This document shows positions 52,570 to 60,971 of a stretch of 64,000 nucleotides of DNA, in pieces. Source of the stretch: Streptomyces venezuelae (GTDB lineage: Bacteria > Actinomycetota > Actinomycetes > Streptomycetales > Streptomycetaceae). The notes beneath the pieces were generated by a model that saw only the letters and a list, made by a program, of their open reading frames with translations, did not search any database and was not told the DNA's origin. Positions within the stretch are counted from its first letter, which is position 1, and the number at the start of each line of letters is the position of its first letter. Where the stretch lies: the NCBI RefSeq assembly GCF_008642335.1, contig NZ_CP029191.1:372001-436000 (forward strand). The letters are read 5' to 3'. Both the position numbers and the translations under genes were made by a program.

Positions 52570-52704
52570 GCGACCGGCTCCGATCGGCGTGGGGGGTGCC
52601 GTGACGGCGGCGCGGCGGCCGGGTTTGGCACCCGGGCCGGAGGAGACTCGGGCCACGGACGCCGACACCCAGGAGGCCGCAGTGCACGCCGTCACGGAGC
52701 CCGC

Positions 52705-54255
52705 ATGAACATGAAGCCGCCCGGCCCGCTGCCGGGACGACCCGAGTCGTACTGGATGGAGACCAGCGCGTCGACGTCCCACCCGTCGCTCGCCGAGGAC
52801 GTCGAGGTGGACGTCGCCGTGGTCGGCGGCGGGGTCGCGGGCCTCAGCACGGCCTGGGAACTGGCGCGTGACGGGCGGTCGGTCGCCGTCCTGGAGGCCG
52901 ACCGCATCGCCGCCGGAGTCACCGGCAACACCACCGCCAAGCTGACCGCCCTGCACTCGCAGGTCTATGACCGGCTGCGCCGCACCCGCGGCGCGGAGGG
53001 CGCCCGCCTCTACGCCGAGTCGCAGCAGCAGGCGGTGGAACACGTGGCGGCGGTCAGCGCCGAGCTCGGCATCGACTGCGATCTGGAGCGCGCGCCCGCC
53101 TTCACCTACACCACGCGGGCCGACCGCACCGACGAGCTGCGGGCCGAGGCCGACGCGGCCCGGGAGGCCGGGCTCGCCGCCTCCTACACGGACGAGACCG
53201 GGCTGCCCTTCCCCGTGGCGGGCGCGGTGCGCGTCGAGGACCAGGCGCAGTTCCATCCCCGCGCCTATCTGCTGGCGCTCGCCGAGGACCTGCGGGCGCG
53301 CGGCGGTCTCCTCTTCGAGCGGACCCGCATCACCAAGCTGCGCGACGGCTCCCCGTGCACCGTGACGAGCGAGGGCGGGCACACCGTCACCGCGCGGTCC
53401 GTCGTCATCGCCACGCACTATCCGGTCTTCGACCGCGCCCTGCTGTTCGCCCGGCTCTCCCCCAGGCGCGAACTGGTCGTCGCGGCGCCCCTCGCCGCCG
53501 AGCAGGACCCGGGCGGCATGTACATCACACAGGACGAGGGCAAGCGTTCGGTGCGCACCGCGCCGTACGGCGGCGACGGCGGGCGTCTCATCATCGTCAC
53601 CGGTGACAGCTTCACGCCGGGCACGGGTGACCCCTCCGGCGGGTTCGTCGCCCTGGACACATGGATGCGGGAGCGCTTCGACGTCGGCGCGACGGCGTAC
53701 CGGTGGGCGGCGCAGGACAACGACGCCACGGACAGCGTGCCGATGGTCGGACCCTTCCACCCCGGCGCCCGGCACACGTACGTGGCGACCGGGTTCGGCG
53801 GCTGGGGCATGAGCGGTGGCGTCATGGCCGGTCAGCTGCTCGCCCGGCTCATCGCCGGGGAGAAGTCCTCGTGGGCGGAGCTGTACGACCCGCGGCGGCT
53901 GTGGAGCACGGTGCGGGAGATGCCGTCCCTGCTGAGCCAGCAGGCCGAGGTCGCCAAGCACTTCATCGGGGACCGGCTCCGTACGACCCACGTCGACTCC
54001 GTCGACGACATCCCGGCGGGCGCCGGTGCCGTGGTCCGCGTCGAGGGGCGCCGTTGCGCGGTGCACCGTGACGATTCCGGCGCCCTGCACGCCGTCTCCG
54101 CCCGCTGCACCCACCTCGGGTGCCTGGTCGCGTTCAACGAGGCGGAGACGACGTGGGAGTGCCCCTGCCACGGCTCCCGCTTCGCCACCGACGGCTCGGT
54201 GCTGCAGGGCCCGGCGACGCGTCCCCTGGAGCCGCGGGAACTGCCCGGCTCATGA
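52705..54255 (+). CDS. FAD-dependent oxidoreductase with C-terminal Rieske domain
   Basis: 516 aa. The FAD Rossmann motif is VAVVGGGVAGLSTAWELARDGRSVAVLEADRIAAG, then the DAO-family body with FSPMVGP-like TDSVPMVGPFHPGARHTYVATGFGGWGMSGGVMAG. The C-terminal Rieske [2Fe-2S] domain has CTHLGC and CPCHGS (two Cys and two His ligands, about residues 465-490). This architecture is widespread but its substrate is unknown; an electron-transfer role for amine or glycine-betaine-like oxidation has been suggested for relatives. The stop overlaps the convergent carboxylesterase gene by six bases. Confidence 0.9.
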   Translation: MNMKPPGPLPGRPESYWMETSASTSHPSLAEDVEVDVAVVGGGVAGLSTAWELARDGRSVAVLEADRIAAGVTGNTTAKLTALHSQVYDRLRRTRGAEGARLYAESQQQAVEHVAAVSAELGIDCDLERAPAFTYTTRADRTDELRAEADAAREAGLAASYTDETGLPFPVAGAVRVEDQAQFHPRAYLLALAEDLRARGGLLFERTRITKLRDGSPCTVTSEGGHTVTARSVVIATHYPVFDRALLFARLSPRRELVVAAPLAAEQDPGGMYITQDEGKRSVRTAPYGGDGGRLIIVTGDSFTPGTGDPSGGFVALDTWMRERFDVGATAYRWAAQDNDATDSVPMVGPFHPGARHTYVATGFGGWGMSGGVMAGQLLARLIAGEKSSWAELYDPRRLWSTVREMPSLLSQQAEVAKHFIGDRLRTTHVDSVDDIPAGAGAVVRVEGRRCAVHRDDSGALHAVSARCTHLGCLVAFNEAETTWECPCHGSRFATDGSVLQGPATRPLEPRELPGS

Positions 54256-55479
54256 GGGGCGGGGCACCGGTCCGTCGGTGAGAGGCGCCGGCAGGCCGTC
54301 GAAGGTGCCGGTGCGGGTGAAGGTGAGCCACGCGGAGCGCAGGGTCCTGCCGAGGCGCTCGGTCTCCTCGCGGGGCGTGGTGCCCAGCATCGGTGCCGTC
54401 CGCCAGGCGTCGTGGGTGCCGAAGAGCAGCGGCAGTTCGAGGCAGTGGGTGGCGCCGAACGGGGATCCGGCGGGGCGCCAGTCGAGGCGGTAGGCGTGGA
54501 CTCGTGCGCCTGCTCGGGCCAGCCGCTCGCCGTAGCGGGTGAGCGGCTCCTCGTACACCTCGCGGGTGCGCGGGCCCGCGTCGTCGCCCTCGCCCTTGAA
54601 GACCGTCATGTCGTCGGCGTTCCAGCCGTACAGGACGTCGAGCCCTTGGACGCCGCCGCCGAGCGGGGTGCCGGGGGCGGGGACGGGACCGACGCCCTGC
54701 ACCGGGATGAACGCGGGTTCCATGCGGCGGCCCGCGGTGCGCAGGTGGAAGCGGGCCGTTTCGCCCTGCGCGGCGAGGATCGCGGGGATGTCGGCCGTGC
54801 GCGGGTCGGTGCCGAGCGCGTCGGCGAAGTACCGGCCCAGTGCGAGGGACTCCTCGGCGGGGCGGGCGGTGATCTCCAGCGGCGCGCTCTGGAGGATGGC
54901 CCGGCGGAACAGGCCGCGCGCCTCCGGCAGTTCCATCAGGAGGCGTACGGAGATGCCGCCGGCGGACTGCCCCATCACGGTGACGTCCGCGGGGTCGCCG
55001 CCGTACTCGGCGATGTGCGCCCGGACCCAGCGCAGCGCCTCCACTTGGTCGTACAGACCGAGGTTGCTCTCGCTCACTCCGTCGAGGAGGAGGTAACCCA
55101 GCGCCCCGAGGCGGTAGTTGACTCCGACGACCACGACGTCGCCCTCGGCGGCGAGGACCCCTCCGTCGTACCAGTCCATGAGGCCGGCGCCGCTGCTGAA
55201 GCCGCCGCCGTGCAGCCACACGAGGACGGGACGGGCCGCCGCGTCCCGCGCCGGGGTGGCGACCGTCAGGTTGAGGCAGTCCTCGCCCTGCGGGCGGGTG
55301 TCCGCGGGCGGGCCCATGACGAAGTCGAGCCTGGAGGGCGGTTGCGGACCGATCTCGCCGGAGGCGGGGCGCGGGTCGTCGTCCGCGACGGGCCGCGGCC
55401 GCCCGAAGCGGTCCGCGGTGGCATAGCGGATCGGTCCCGTACGGAGCACTTCCGTACGGGCGGTCATGGTGTCGGTCAT
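54250..55479 (-). CDS. Type-B carboxylesterase
   Basis: 409 aa. Carboxylesterase family motifs: EDCLNLTVATP, VLVWLHGGGFSSGAG (oxyanion hole HGGG), GVNYRLGALGYLLL, NLGLYDQVEALRWVRAHIAEYGGDP, the nucleophile in VTVMGQSAGGISVRLL, GWNADDMTVF (acid region) and HCLELPLLFG (His). Shorter than eukaryotic members, as usual in actinomycetes. TAGGGT eight bases before the ATG suggests a leaderless start. It is convergent with the Rieske gene with overlapping stop codons. Confidence 0.92.
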   Translation of the reverse strand: MTDTMTARTEVLRTGPIRYATADRFGRPRPVADDDPRPASGEIGPQPPSRLDFVMGPPADTRPQGEDCLNLTVATPARDAAARPVLVWLHGGGFSSGAGLMDWYDGGVLAAEGDVVVVGVNYRLGALGYLLLDGVSESNLGLYDQVEALRWVRAHIAEYGGDPADVTVMGQSAGGISVRLLMELPEARGLFRRAILQSAPLEITARPAEESLALGRYFADALGTDPRTADIPAILAAQGETARFHLRTAGRRMEPAFIPVQGVGPVPAPGTPLGGGVQGLDVLYGWNADDMTVFKGEGDDAGPRTREVYEEPLTRYGERLARAGARVHAYRLDWRPAGSPFGATHCLELPLLFGTHDAWRTAPMLGTTPREETERLGRTLRSAWLTFTRTGTFDGLPAPLTDGPVPRPS

Positions 55480-55487
55480 GCGTCCGC

Positions 55488-55493
55488 ACCCTA
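55488..55493 (-). promoter_or_regulatory. -10 element of the carboxylesterase gene, leaderless spacing
   Basis: On the minus strand TAGGGT lies eight bases before the ATG at 55479, with no ribosome site between them. Confidence 0.35.
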
Positions 55494-55514
55494 GGGCGTC
55501 GTCGGACGCACGTT

Positions 55515-55889
55515 CTAGCCCTGGTAGTTCGTACGTCCCTCGTCGTCGAGGTCGAAGGGCGCGTCGGGGATGATGCAGAACTCGTTGCCCTCCGGGTCCG
55601 CCATGACGAGGAAGCCGCCGTCGTCGTACCCCTCCAGCCTGCGCCCGCCGAGCGCCTCGACGCGCCGCTGCTCGGCGGCGAAGTCGGACGCGGCGAGGTC
55701 GAGGTGCACGCGGTTCTTCACCGTCTTGCGCTCGTCGACCCGCTGGATGCCGAGGACCGTGCCGTTCTCGCGCCGCAGCCAGATGTACGGGCCCGTGCGC
55801 CCCGCGACGGGCCAGTCGAGCAGCGCGGACCAGAAGGCGGCGACCGGTTCGGGGTCGACCGCGTCGATGATGAAGGCTTTGATCTCCAT
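55515..55889 (-). CDS. VOC-family (glyoxalase-like) protein
   Basis: 124 aa from the ATG at MEIKAF, with GGGAG upstream. Two beta-alpha-beta-beta-beta units: IKAFIIDAVDPEPVAAFWSALLDWPV ... GPYIWLRRENGTVLGIQRV and NRVHLDLAASDFAAEQRRVEALGGRRLEGYDDGGFLVMADPEGNEFCIIPDAPF. His in VHLDL and Glu in NEFCI are at metal-ligand positions. Such glyoxalase/bleomycin-resistance folds bind drugs or act on small toxic compounds; the exact role is unknown. The gene follows xdhC by 16 bases on the same strand and may be the last gene of that operon. Confidence 0.85.
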   Translation of the reverse strand: MEIKAFIIDAVDPEPVAAFWSALLDWPVAGRTGPYIWLRRENGTVLGIQRVDERKTVKNRVHLDLAASDFAAEQRRVEALGGRRLEGYDDGGFLVMADPEGNEFCIIPDAPFDLDDEGRTNYQG

Positions 55890-55905
55890 GGTTGATGCTC
55901 CCAAA

Positions 55906-57054
55906 TCAGACCAGGGCGTCGGCTCGCGGAGGGCCGCCGGGCGTGTCGTGGTGGATCGGTGTCCGTGCCCCGGTCAGCGGGTGCCCCGTGCCGCCCTGGC
56001 GTACCGCGACGATCTCCGCCGCGATGGACAGCGCCGTCTCCTCGGGTGTGCGGGCGCCGAGGTCGAGCCCGATCGGCGAGCGGAGCCTGCCGAGCTCGGC
56101 CTCGGTGACGCCCTCGTCGCGCAGCCTGCGGTTGCGGTCCTCGTGGGTGCGGCGCGAGCCCATGGCGCCCACGAACGCGACGGGCAGCCGCAGGGCCGCC
56201 GTGAGCAGCGGCACGTCGAATTTGGCGTCGTGGGTGAGGACGCACAGGACGGTGCGGGCGTCCGTCACGGTGTCGCGGAGGTAGCGGTGCGGCCACTCGA
56301 TCACGATGTCGTCGGCGTCCGGGAAGCGGGCGCGGGTGGCGAAGACGGGGCGGGCGTCGCAGACCGTCACGTGGTAGCCGAGGAACTTGCCCACGCGGAC
56401 GAGGGCCGCCGCGAAGTCGACGGCACCGAAGACGATCATGCGGGGCGGCGGCTGGCTGGACTCGACCAGGACCGTCACGGCGGTGCCACAGTGCGCGCCG
56501 CTCTCGGAGACGACGAACTCCCCCGTGCGGCCCGCCGCGAGGAGGGCGCGGCTCTCGCCCACGGCGGTGCGGTCGAGGTCGGGGTGGCCGCCGAGTGTTC
56601 CTTCGTCGGTCCCGGCGGGGGTCACCACGAGCGGTCGGCCGAGGAGCTCGGCCGGGCCCCTGAAGACCCGGGCCAGGCCGGTGGCCTCGCCGCGGGCGGC
56701 GGCCGACAGGGCGGCGGCGAACACCGCCCTGTCGGGTGAGTCCACGGCGACCGGGGCGACCAGGACCTCGATGACGCCGCCGCAGGTGAGGCCGACGGCG
56801 AAGGCGTCGTCGTCGCTGTACCCGAACCGTTCGACGACGGCTTCGCCCTCGTCGAGCGCCTGGACGCACAGGTCGTAGACCGCTCCCTCCACGCAGCCGC
56901 CGGAGACCGAGCCGATGACGGTCCCCTCACCGTCGACGGCCATCGCGGCGCCGGGACCGCGCGGTGCGCTGCCGCCGACGCTCACGACGGTGGCGACCGC
57001 GAAGTCCCGGCCCTCCTCGACCCAGCGGTTCAGGTCGGCGGCGATGTCAAGCAC
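55906..57054 (-). CDS. XdhC/PaoD-family molybdenum-cofactor insertion protein
   Basis: 382 aa. The N-terminal XdhC domain has FAVATVVSVGGSAPRGPGAAMAVDGEGTVIGSVSGGCVEGAVYD and GLTCGGVIEVLV (the conserved cysteines), the C-terminal XdhC Rossmann domain RMIVFGAVDFAAALVRVGKFLGYHVTVCDARPVFATRARFPDAD and LCVLTHDAKFDVPLLTAALRLPVAFVGAMGSRRTHEDR. It binds, sulfurates and inserts Mo cofactor into the oxidoreductase encoded just upstream on this strand (their ends overlap by eight bases). It is the fourth gene of the paoABC-like operon. Confidence 0.92.
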   Translation of the reverse strand: MLDIAADLNRWVEEGRDFAVATVVSVGGSAPRGPGAAMAVDGEGTVIGSVSGGCVEGAVYDLCVQALDEGEAVVERFGYSDDDAFAVGLTCGGVIEVLVAPVAVDSPDRAVFAAALSAAARGEATGLARVFRGPAELLGRPLVVTPAGTDEGTLGGHPDLDRTAVGESRALLAAGRTGEFVVSESGAHCGTAVTVLVESSQPPPRMIVFGAVDFAAALVRVGKFLGYHVTVCDARPVFATRARFPDADDIVIEWPHRYLRDTVTDARTVLCVLTHDAKFDVPLLTAALRLPVAFVGAMGSRRTHEDRNRRLRDEGVTEAELGRLRSPIGLDLGARTPEETALSIAAEIVAVRQGGTGHPLTGARTPIHHDTPGGPPRADALV

Positions 57055-59194
57055 GGCGCTCTTCCCGTTCGTCCCCGAGTGCGGTTCCCGCGCGCAGGAC
57101 GCGGTCGGGGCGGATCGGCAGGGAACGGTGGCGGACGCCGGTCGCGTGCCGGACCGCGTTGGCGACGGCCGCCGCGGCGCCCACGATGCCGATCTCGCCG
57201 ACGCCCTTGATGCCGACGGGGTCCTCCGCGTCCGGGTCGTCGACCCAGTCCGCCTCGATGTGCGGCACGTCGGCGTGCGAGGCGATGTGGTACCCCGCGA
57301 GGTCCGGGCCGACCAGACCGCCCGTCGCCGGGTCCCTGACGGCTTCTTCGTGCAGCGCCATCGACAGGCCCCAGGTCATGCCGCCGATCAGCTGGCTGCG
57401 TGCGGTGAGCGGGTTGACGATGCGTCCCGCGGCGAAGATGCCGAGCATCCGCCGTACGCGCACCTCGCCGGTGGTGACGTCCACGGCGACCTCGGCGAAC
57501 TGGGCGCCGAACGCGTGCCGTTCCTTCTGGGCGAGGGCGCCGATGACGTCGCTGGTGTTCGACCGCACGGTGAGGCCGTCCGGCGGGATGTCGCCGCCGG
57601 GGACCAGCTTCTCCCGCAGTTCGCGCGCGGCGAGCATGACCGCCCAGCCCCAGGACCGGGTGCCCATGGAGCCGCCCGCGATCATCGCGGGTCCGAAGTC
57701 GCTGTCGGCGATGTGGACGCGGACCCGCTCCGTCGGCACTTCGAGGGCGTCCGCGGCGATCAGGGTGAGCGCGGTCCGCGCACCGGTGCCGACGTCCGCG
57801 GCGGTGATGCGCACGGTGAACGTTCCGTCGGCCTCCGCCGTCACCGCGGCCGTGCTCGGGGCGACCAGCACCGGGAAGGTGGACGCGGCGGTGCCGGTGC
57901 CGAGCAGCCAGCGTCCTTCGCGGCGCCGTCCGGGGCGCGGGTCGCGGTCCGCCCAGCCGAACCTGCGGGCGCCCTCCTCGAAGCAGGCGAGCAGGTTGCG
58001 GCTGCTGAACGGCAGCCCGGAGACGGGGCCCACGGCCGGCTCGTTGCGGGCCCGCAGCGCGATCGGGTCCACGCCGCACTTCTCGGCGAGTTCGTCGAGC
58101 GCGGACTCCACGGCGAAGGAGCCGGGCGCCTCGCCGGGGGCCCGCACCCACGTCGGGGTCGGTACGTCGAGACGGACGAGACGGTTGACGGTGTGGTGCG
58201 CGTCGGCCGCGTACATGGCGCGGCCGTAGCCGGCGCTCTCCTCGACGAACTCGTGGACGGTCGACGACAGGCTCTGCCCCTGGTGGTCGAAGGCGAGGAG
58301 CCGTCCGTCCGGGTCGGCGCCGAGCCTGACGCGTTGCGTGGTGGGGCTGCGGTAGCCGATGAGCGAGAACATCTGGCGGCGGGTCATGACGACACGGACG
58401 GGCCGGTCGAGCACGGTCGCCGCCATGACGGCGAGCACCTGGTGGGCCCTCAGTCCCTTGGATCCGAAGGCACCGCCGACGTGCTCGGAGCGCACCCGAA
58501 CGGACGGCGGGTCGAGGGAGAAGAGCTTCGCGAGTTCGTCCGCGATCCAGGTGCTGCCCTGGTTGGAGTCGACGATGTCCAGCCGCCCGTCGTCCCAGCG
58601 TGCCGTGGCGGCGTGCGGTTCCATCGCGCTGTGGTGCTCTTCGGGCGTCGTGTACTCGGCGTCCACGACGTGCGCGGACGCGGCGAGCCGGGACTCCAGG
58701 TCGCCCACCGCCGTGCGCATCCCGTCGCCGTCCGGCGTGTACGTGCCCGCGCGTCCGGCGGCGAAGGCGACGTCGTGCGGCTCCTGGTCGTAGTGGACGA
58801 CCAGCGCCTCCGCGGCCTCCCTAGCCTGTTCGGACGTCTCGGCGACGACCAGCGCCACGGGCCAGCCCACGAAGGGCACCCGGTCGTGCTGGAGGACCCC
58901 GACGACCGGGTCCGGCTTCCCGAGCATGCCGACGTAGTCCGCGTCGACCCGCGGCGCGTTCCCGTGGTGCAGCACGGCGAGAACGCCGGGCATCGCGAGG
59001 ACGGGCGCGTCGTCGACGGAACGGATTCGGCCGCGGGCGATGGTGGACAGGACGAGCCAGCCGTGTGCGAGGTCGGTGAAGGGGATCTCGCCGGCGTACC
59101 GAGCCGCTCCGGTGACCTTGTCGCGGCCTTCGATACGGGTGTGCGCGGTGCCGACGGCGCCCGTCACCGCGGTGGTTGCGGTGGTCGTGGTCAT
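57047..59194 (-). CDS. Molybdenum-binding subunit of a PaoC-type aldehyde oxidoreductase
   Basis: 715-aa catalytic subunit of the xanthine oxidase family. It starts TRIEGRDKVTGAARYAGE, as PaoC (YagR), with Mo-cofactor and substrate motifs EEHHSAMEPHAATARW, GGAFGSKGLRAHQVLAVMAATVLDRPVRVVMTRRQMF, ARNEPAVGPVSGLPFSSRNLLACFEEG and the base glutamate in GIKGVGEIGIVGAAAAVANAV. The ATG overlaps the FAD-subunit stop (ATGA). With the FAD and [2Fe-2S] subunits it would oxidise aromatic or aliphatic aldehydes rather than purines, by likeness to PaoABC. Confidence 0.92.
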   Translation of the reverse strand: MTTTTATTAVTGAVGTAHTRIEGRDKVTGAARYAGEIPFTDLAHGWLVLSTIARGRIRSVDDAPVLAMPGVLAVLHHGNAPRVDADYVGMLGKPDPVVGVLQHDRVPFVGWPVALVVAETSEQAREAAEALVVHYDQEPHDVAFAAGRAGTYTPDGDGMRTAVGDLESRLAASAHVVDAEYTTPEEHHSAMEPHAATARWDDGRLDIVDSNQGSTWIADELAKLFSLDPPSVRVRSEHVGGAFGSKGLRAHQVLAVMAATVLDRPVRVVMTRRQMFSLIGYRSPTTQRVRLGADPDGRLLAFDHQGQSLSSTVHEFVEESAGYGRAMYAADAHHTVNRLVRLDVPTPTWVRAPGEAPGSFAVESALDELAEKCGVDPIALRARNEPAVGPVSGLPFSSRNLLACFEEGARRFGWADRDPRPGRRREGRWLLGTGTAASTFPVLVAPSTAAVTAEADGTFTVRITAADVGTGARTALTLIAADALEVPTERVRVHIADSDFGPAMIAGGSMGTRSWGWAVMLAARELREKLVPGGDIPPDGLTVRSNTSDVIGALAQKERHAFGAQFAEVAVDVTTGEVRVRRMLGIFAAGRIVNPLTARSQLIGGMTWGLSMALHEEAVRDPATGGLVGPDLAGYHIASHADVPHIEADWVDDPDAEDPVGIKGVGEIGIVGAAAAVANAVRHATGVRHRSLPIRPDRVLRAGTALGDEREERRA

Positions 59195-60183
59195 CGGGCG
59201 GCCTCCTCGGTGAGTTCGGACAGGACGGCCACGACGAGGTTGCGCGTCAGCGTCACCTTGTAGCCGTTGTCGGGCAGCGGGCGGGCGGCGGCCAGTTCGG
59301 CGTCGGCCGCGGCGGCGAACGCCTCGGCGGTCGCCGGGCCGCCGGTCAGCGCCTGTTCGGCCGCCCGGGCCCGCCACGGCCGGGACGCGACCGCGCCGAT
59401 GCCGATGCGTACGTCTCGTACGACACCGTCCTGTACGTCGAGGGCGGCGGCGACCGACCCGATGGCGAACGCGTAGGAGGCGCGCTCGCGCACCTTGCGG
59501 TAGCGGGAGAGCGCGGCGACGGGGGCGGGCGGCAGCGTCACGTGGGTGATGAGCGCGCCCGACGGCAGCGCGGTCTCCAGGTGCGGAGTGTCGCCCACGG
59601 GCAGGTAGAACTCGGTGATCGGCAACGCGCCGGGGCCTTCGGCGGTTTCGTAGTGGACGACCGCGTCGAAGGCGGTGAGGGCCACGCCCATGTCGGAGGG
59701 GTGGACGGCCACGCAGTGCTCGGTGGCGCCGAGGATCGCGTGGTTGTGGTGCTCGCCGCCGACGGCCGAGCAGCCGCTGCCGGGCTCGCGCTTGTTGCAG
59801 GGCTTGGAGAGGTCGGTGAAGTAGCCGCAGCGGGTGCGCTGGAGCAGGTTCCCGCCGACGGTCGCCATGTTGCGCAGCTGCCCGGAAGCGCCGGCGAGGA
59901 CGGCCTGTGCCAGTGCGGGGTAGCGGCGGCGCACGTCGGGGTGCGCGGCGAGGTCGCTGTTGGTGACGGTCGCGCCGATGCGCAGCCCGCCGTCCTCGGT
60001 GGTCTCGACGGTGTCCAGGGGCAGTTCGCGTACGTCGACGAGGAGCGCGGGCCGTTCGACGCCGGTCTTCATCAGGTCGACGAGGTTGGTGCCGCCGCCG
60101 AGATAGCGGGCGTCGGGGTCGGCGCCGAGCACGGCGACCGCGCCGGACACGTCGTACACCCGCTGGTAGCCGAAGTCCCTCAT
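59191..60183 (-). CDS. FAD-binding subunit of a PaoB-type aldehyde oxidoreductase with an extra Fe-S site
   Basis: 330 aa. FAD motifs YLGGGTNLVDLMKTGVERP and AGASGQLRNMATVGGNLLQRTRC. Cys119, Cys129, Cys138 and Cys157 (TRCGYF, KPCNKREPGSGC, GATEHC) match the extra [4Fe-4S] cluster insert of E. coli PaoB (YagS), which xanthine dehydrogenase FAD subunits lack. The C-terminal CODH-like domain is YRKVRERASYAFAIGSVAAAL. This identifies the operon as PaoABC-type. Overlaps both neighbours by four bases. Confidence 0.92.
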   Translation of the reverse strand: MRDFGYQRVYDVSGAVAVLGADPDARYLGGGTNLVDLMKTGVERPALLVDVRELPLDTVETTEDGGLRIGATVTNSDLAAHPDVRRRYPALAQAVLAGASGQLRNMATVGGNLLQRTRCGYFTDLSKPCNKREPGSGCSAVGGEHHNHAILGATEHCVAVHPSDMGVALTAFDAVVHYETAEGPGALPITEFYLPVGDTPHLETALPSGALITHVTLPPAPVAALSRYRKVRERASYAFAIGSVAAALDVQDGVVRDVRIGIGAVASRPWRARAAEQALTGGPATAEAFAAAADAELAAARPLPDNGYKVTLTRNLVVAVLSELTEEAAR

Positions 60184-60740
60184 GCCGCTCCCTCTTCCAC
60201 TGCTGCTCCCTCTTCCGCGCGGGCGGCCTCGGCGACGGCCTGCACGATCGACACGTACGCGCCGCAGCGGCACAGGTTGCCGCTCATCCGCTCGCGGATC
60301 TCCTCGGCGGTGAGCTCGGGCACGCCCGCTTCGGGGCGGACGTCGGCGGTGGCGGCGCTCGGCCAGCCCGCCGCGTGCTCCTCCAGCGCGCCGAGGGCGG
60401 AACAGATCTGTCCCGGCGTGCAGTAGCCGCACTGGAAGCCGTCGCGGTCGAGGAAGGCCTGCTGGACGGGGTGCAGCCGGTCGCCGTCCGCGACGCCCTC
60501 GATGGTGGTGATCTCGCGGCCTTCGGAGGCGACCGCGAGGGTGAGGCAGGAGACGGCCCTGCGGCCGTCGATCAGCACCGTGCAGGCCCCGCACTGGCCT
60601 TGGTCGCACCCCTTCTTGGTGCCGGTCAGATCGAGCCGCTCGCGCAGTGCGTCGAGCAGGGTGGTGCGGTGGTCGACGGACAGTGTGTGCTTCTCACCGT
60701 TGATGTTCAGGGTGACGGCACTGGACGTCGATGGAGCCAT
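60180..60740 (-). CDS. [2Fe-2S] subunit of a PaoA-type aldehyde oxidoreductase
   Basis: 186 aa. Plant-type cluster: Cys45, Cys50, Cys53 and Cys65 (GCDQGQCGACTVLIDG..SC); second cluster: Cys104, Cys107, Cys157 and Cys159 (FQCGYCTPGQI, NLCRCGAY). There is no twin-arginine signal, unlike E. coli PaoA, so the enzyme stays in the cytosol. The C-terminus has a duplicated EEGAAVEEGAA tail. First gene of the leftward operon; twin TetR-type palindromes lie 120-170 bases upstream. Confidence 0.93.
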   Translation of the reverse strand: MAPSTSSAVTLNINGEKHTLSVDHRTTLLDALRERLDLTGTKKGCDQGQCGACTVLIDGRRAVSCLTLAVASEGREITTIEGVADGDRLHPVQQAFLDRDGFQCGYCTPGQICSALGALEEHAAGWPSAATADVRPEAGVPELTAEEIRERMSGNLCRCGAYVSIVQAVAEAARAEEGAAVEEGAA

Positions 60741-60861
60741 GAGCAGCCTTCTTTCGCGAATCGCGTCGAACGAGGCGGAGGGAGACGTACAGGAGGAGGG
60801 AGACGTCGCCGCTTCGGCGGCAGGGGTCGCCAGTGGGCTTGGCTGCGGTATGGTGAGCCTA

Positions 60862-60910
60862 AGTGGACAGCTGTCCGCTCACCGTCGAACTTAGCGGACA
60901 GTTGTCCGCT
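60862..60910. promoter_or_regulatory. Twin TetR operators between paoA-like and TetR genes
   Basis: Two 18-bp palindromes, AGTGGACAGCTGTCCGCT (60862-60879) and AGCGGACAGTTGTCCGCT (60893-60910), have centres 31 bases apart, three turns of the helix on one face. They match the usual TetR operator form and lie between the divergent genes, so both are probably repressed by the TetR at 60972. Confidence 0.8.
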
Positions 60911-60971
60911 CAGCAAGGCACCCTCAGGCCGTGCCGTATGGAACAGGCCACGACGCGCCGAAGGAGAGCGA

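Noticed and set aside
50455..54171. 1238-codon open frame antisense to the hydrolase and Rieske genes
   Set aside because: High GC leaves antisense frames open. The translation has no family motifs, and the plus-strand genes have full catalytic signatures and ribosome sites.
57047..60740. Xanthine dehydrogenase
   Set aside because: The extra four-cysteine insert and sequence pattern of the FAD subunit match PaoB (aldehyde oxidoreductase) better than purine enzymes.
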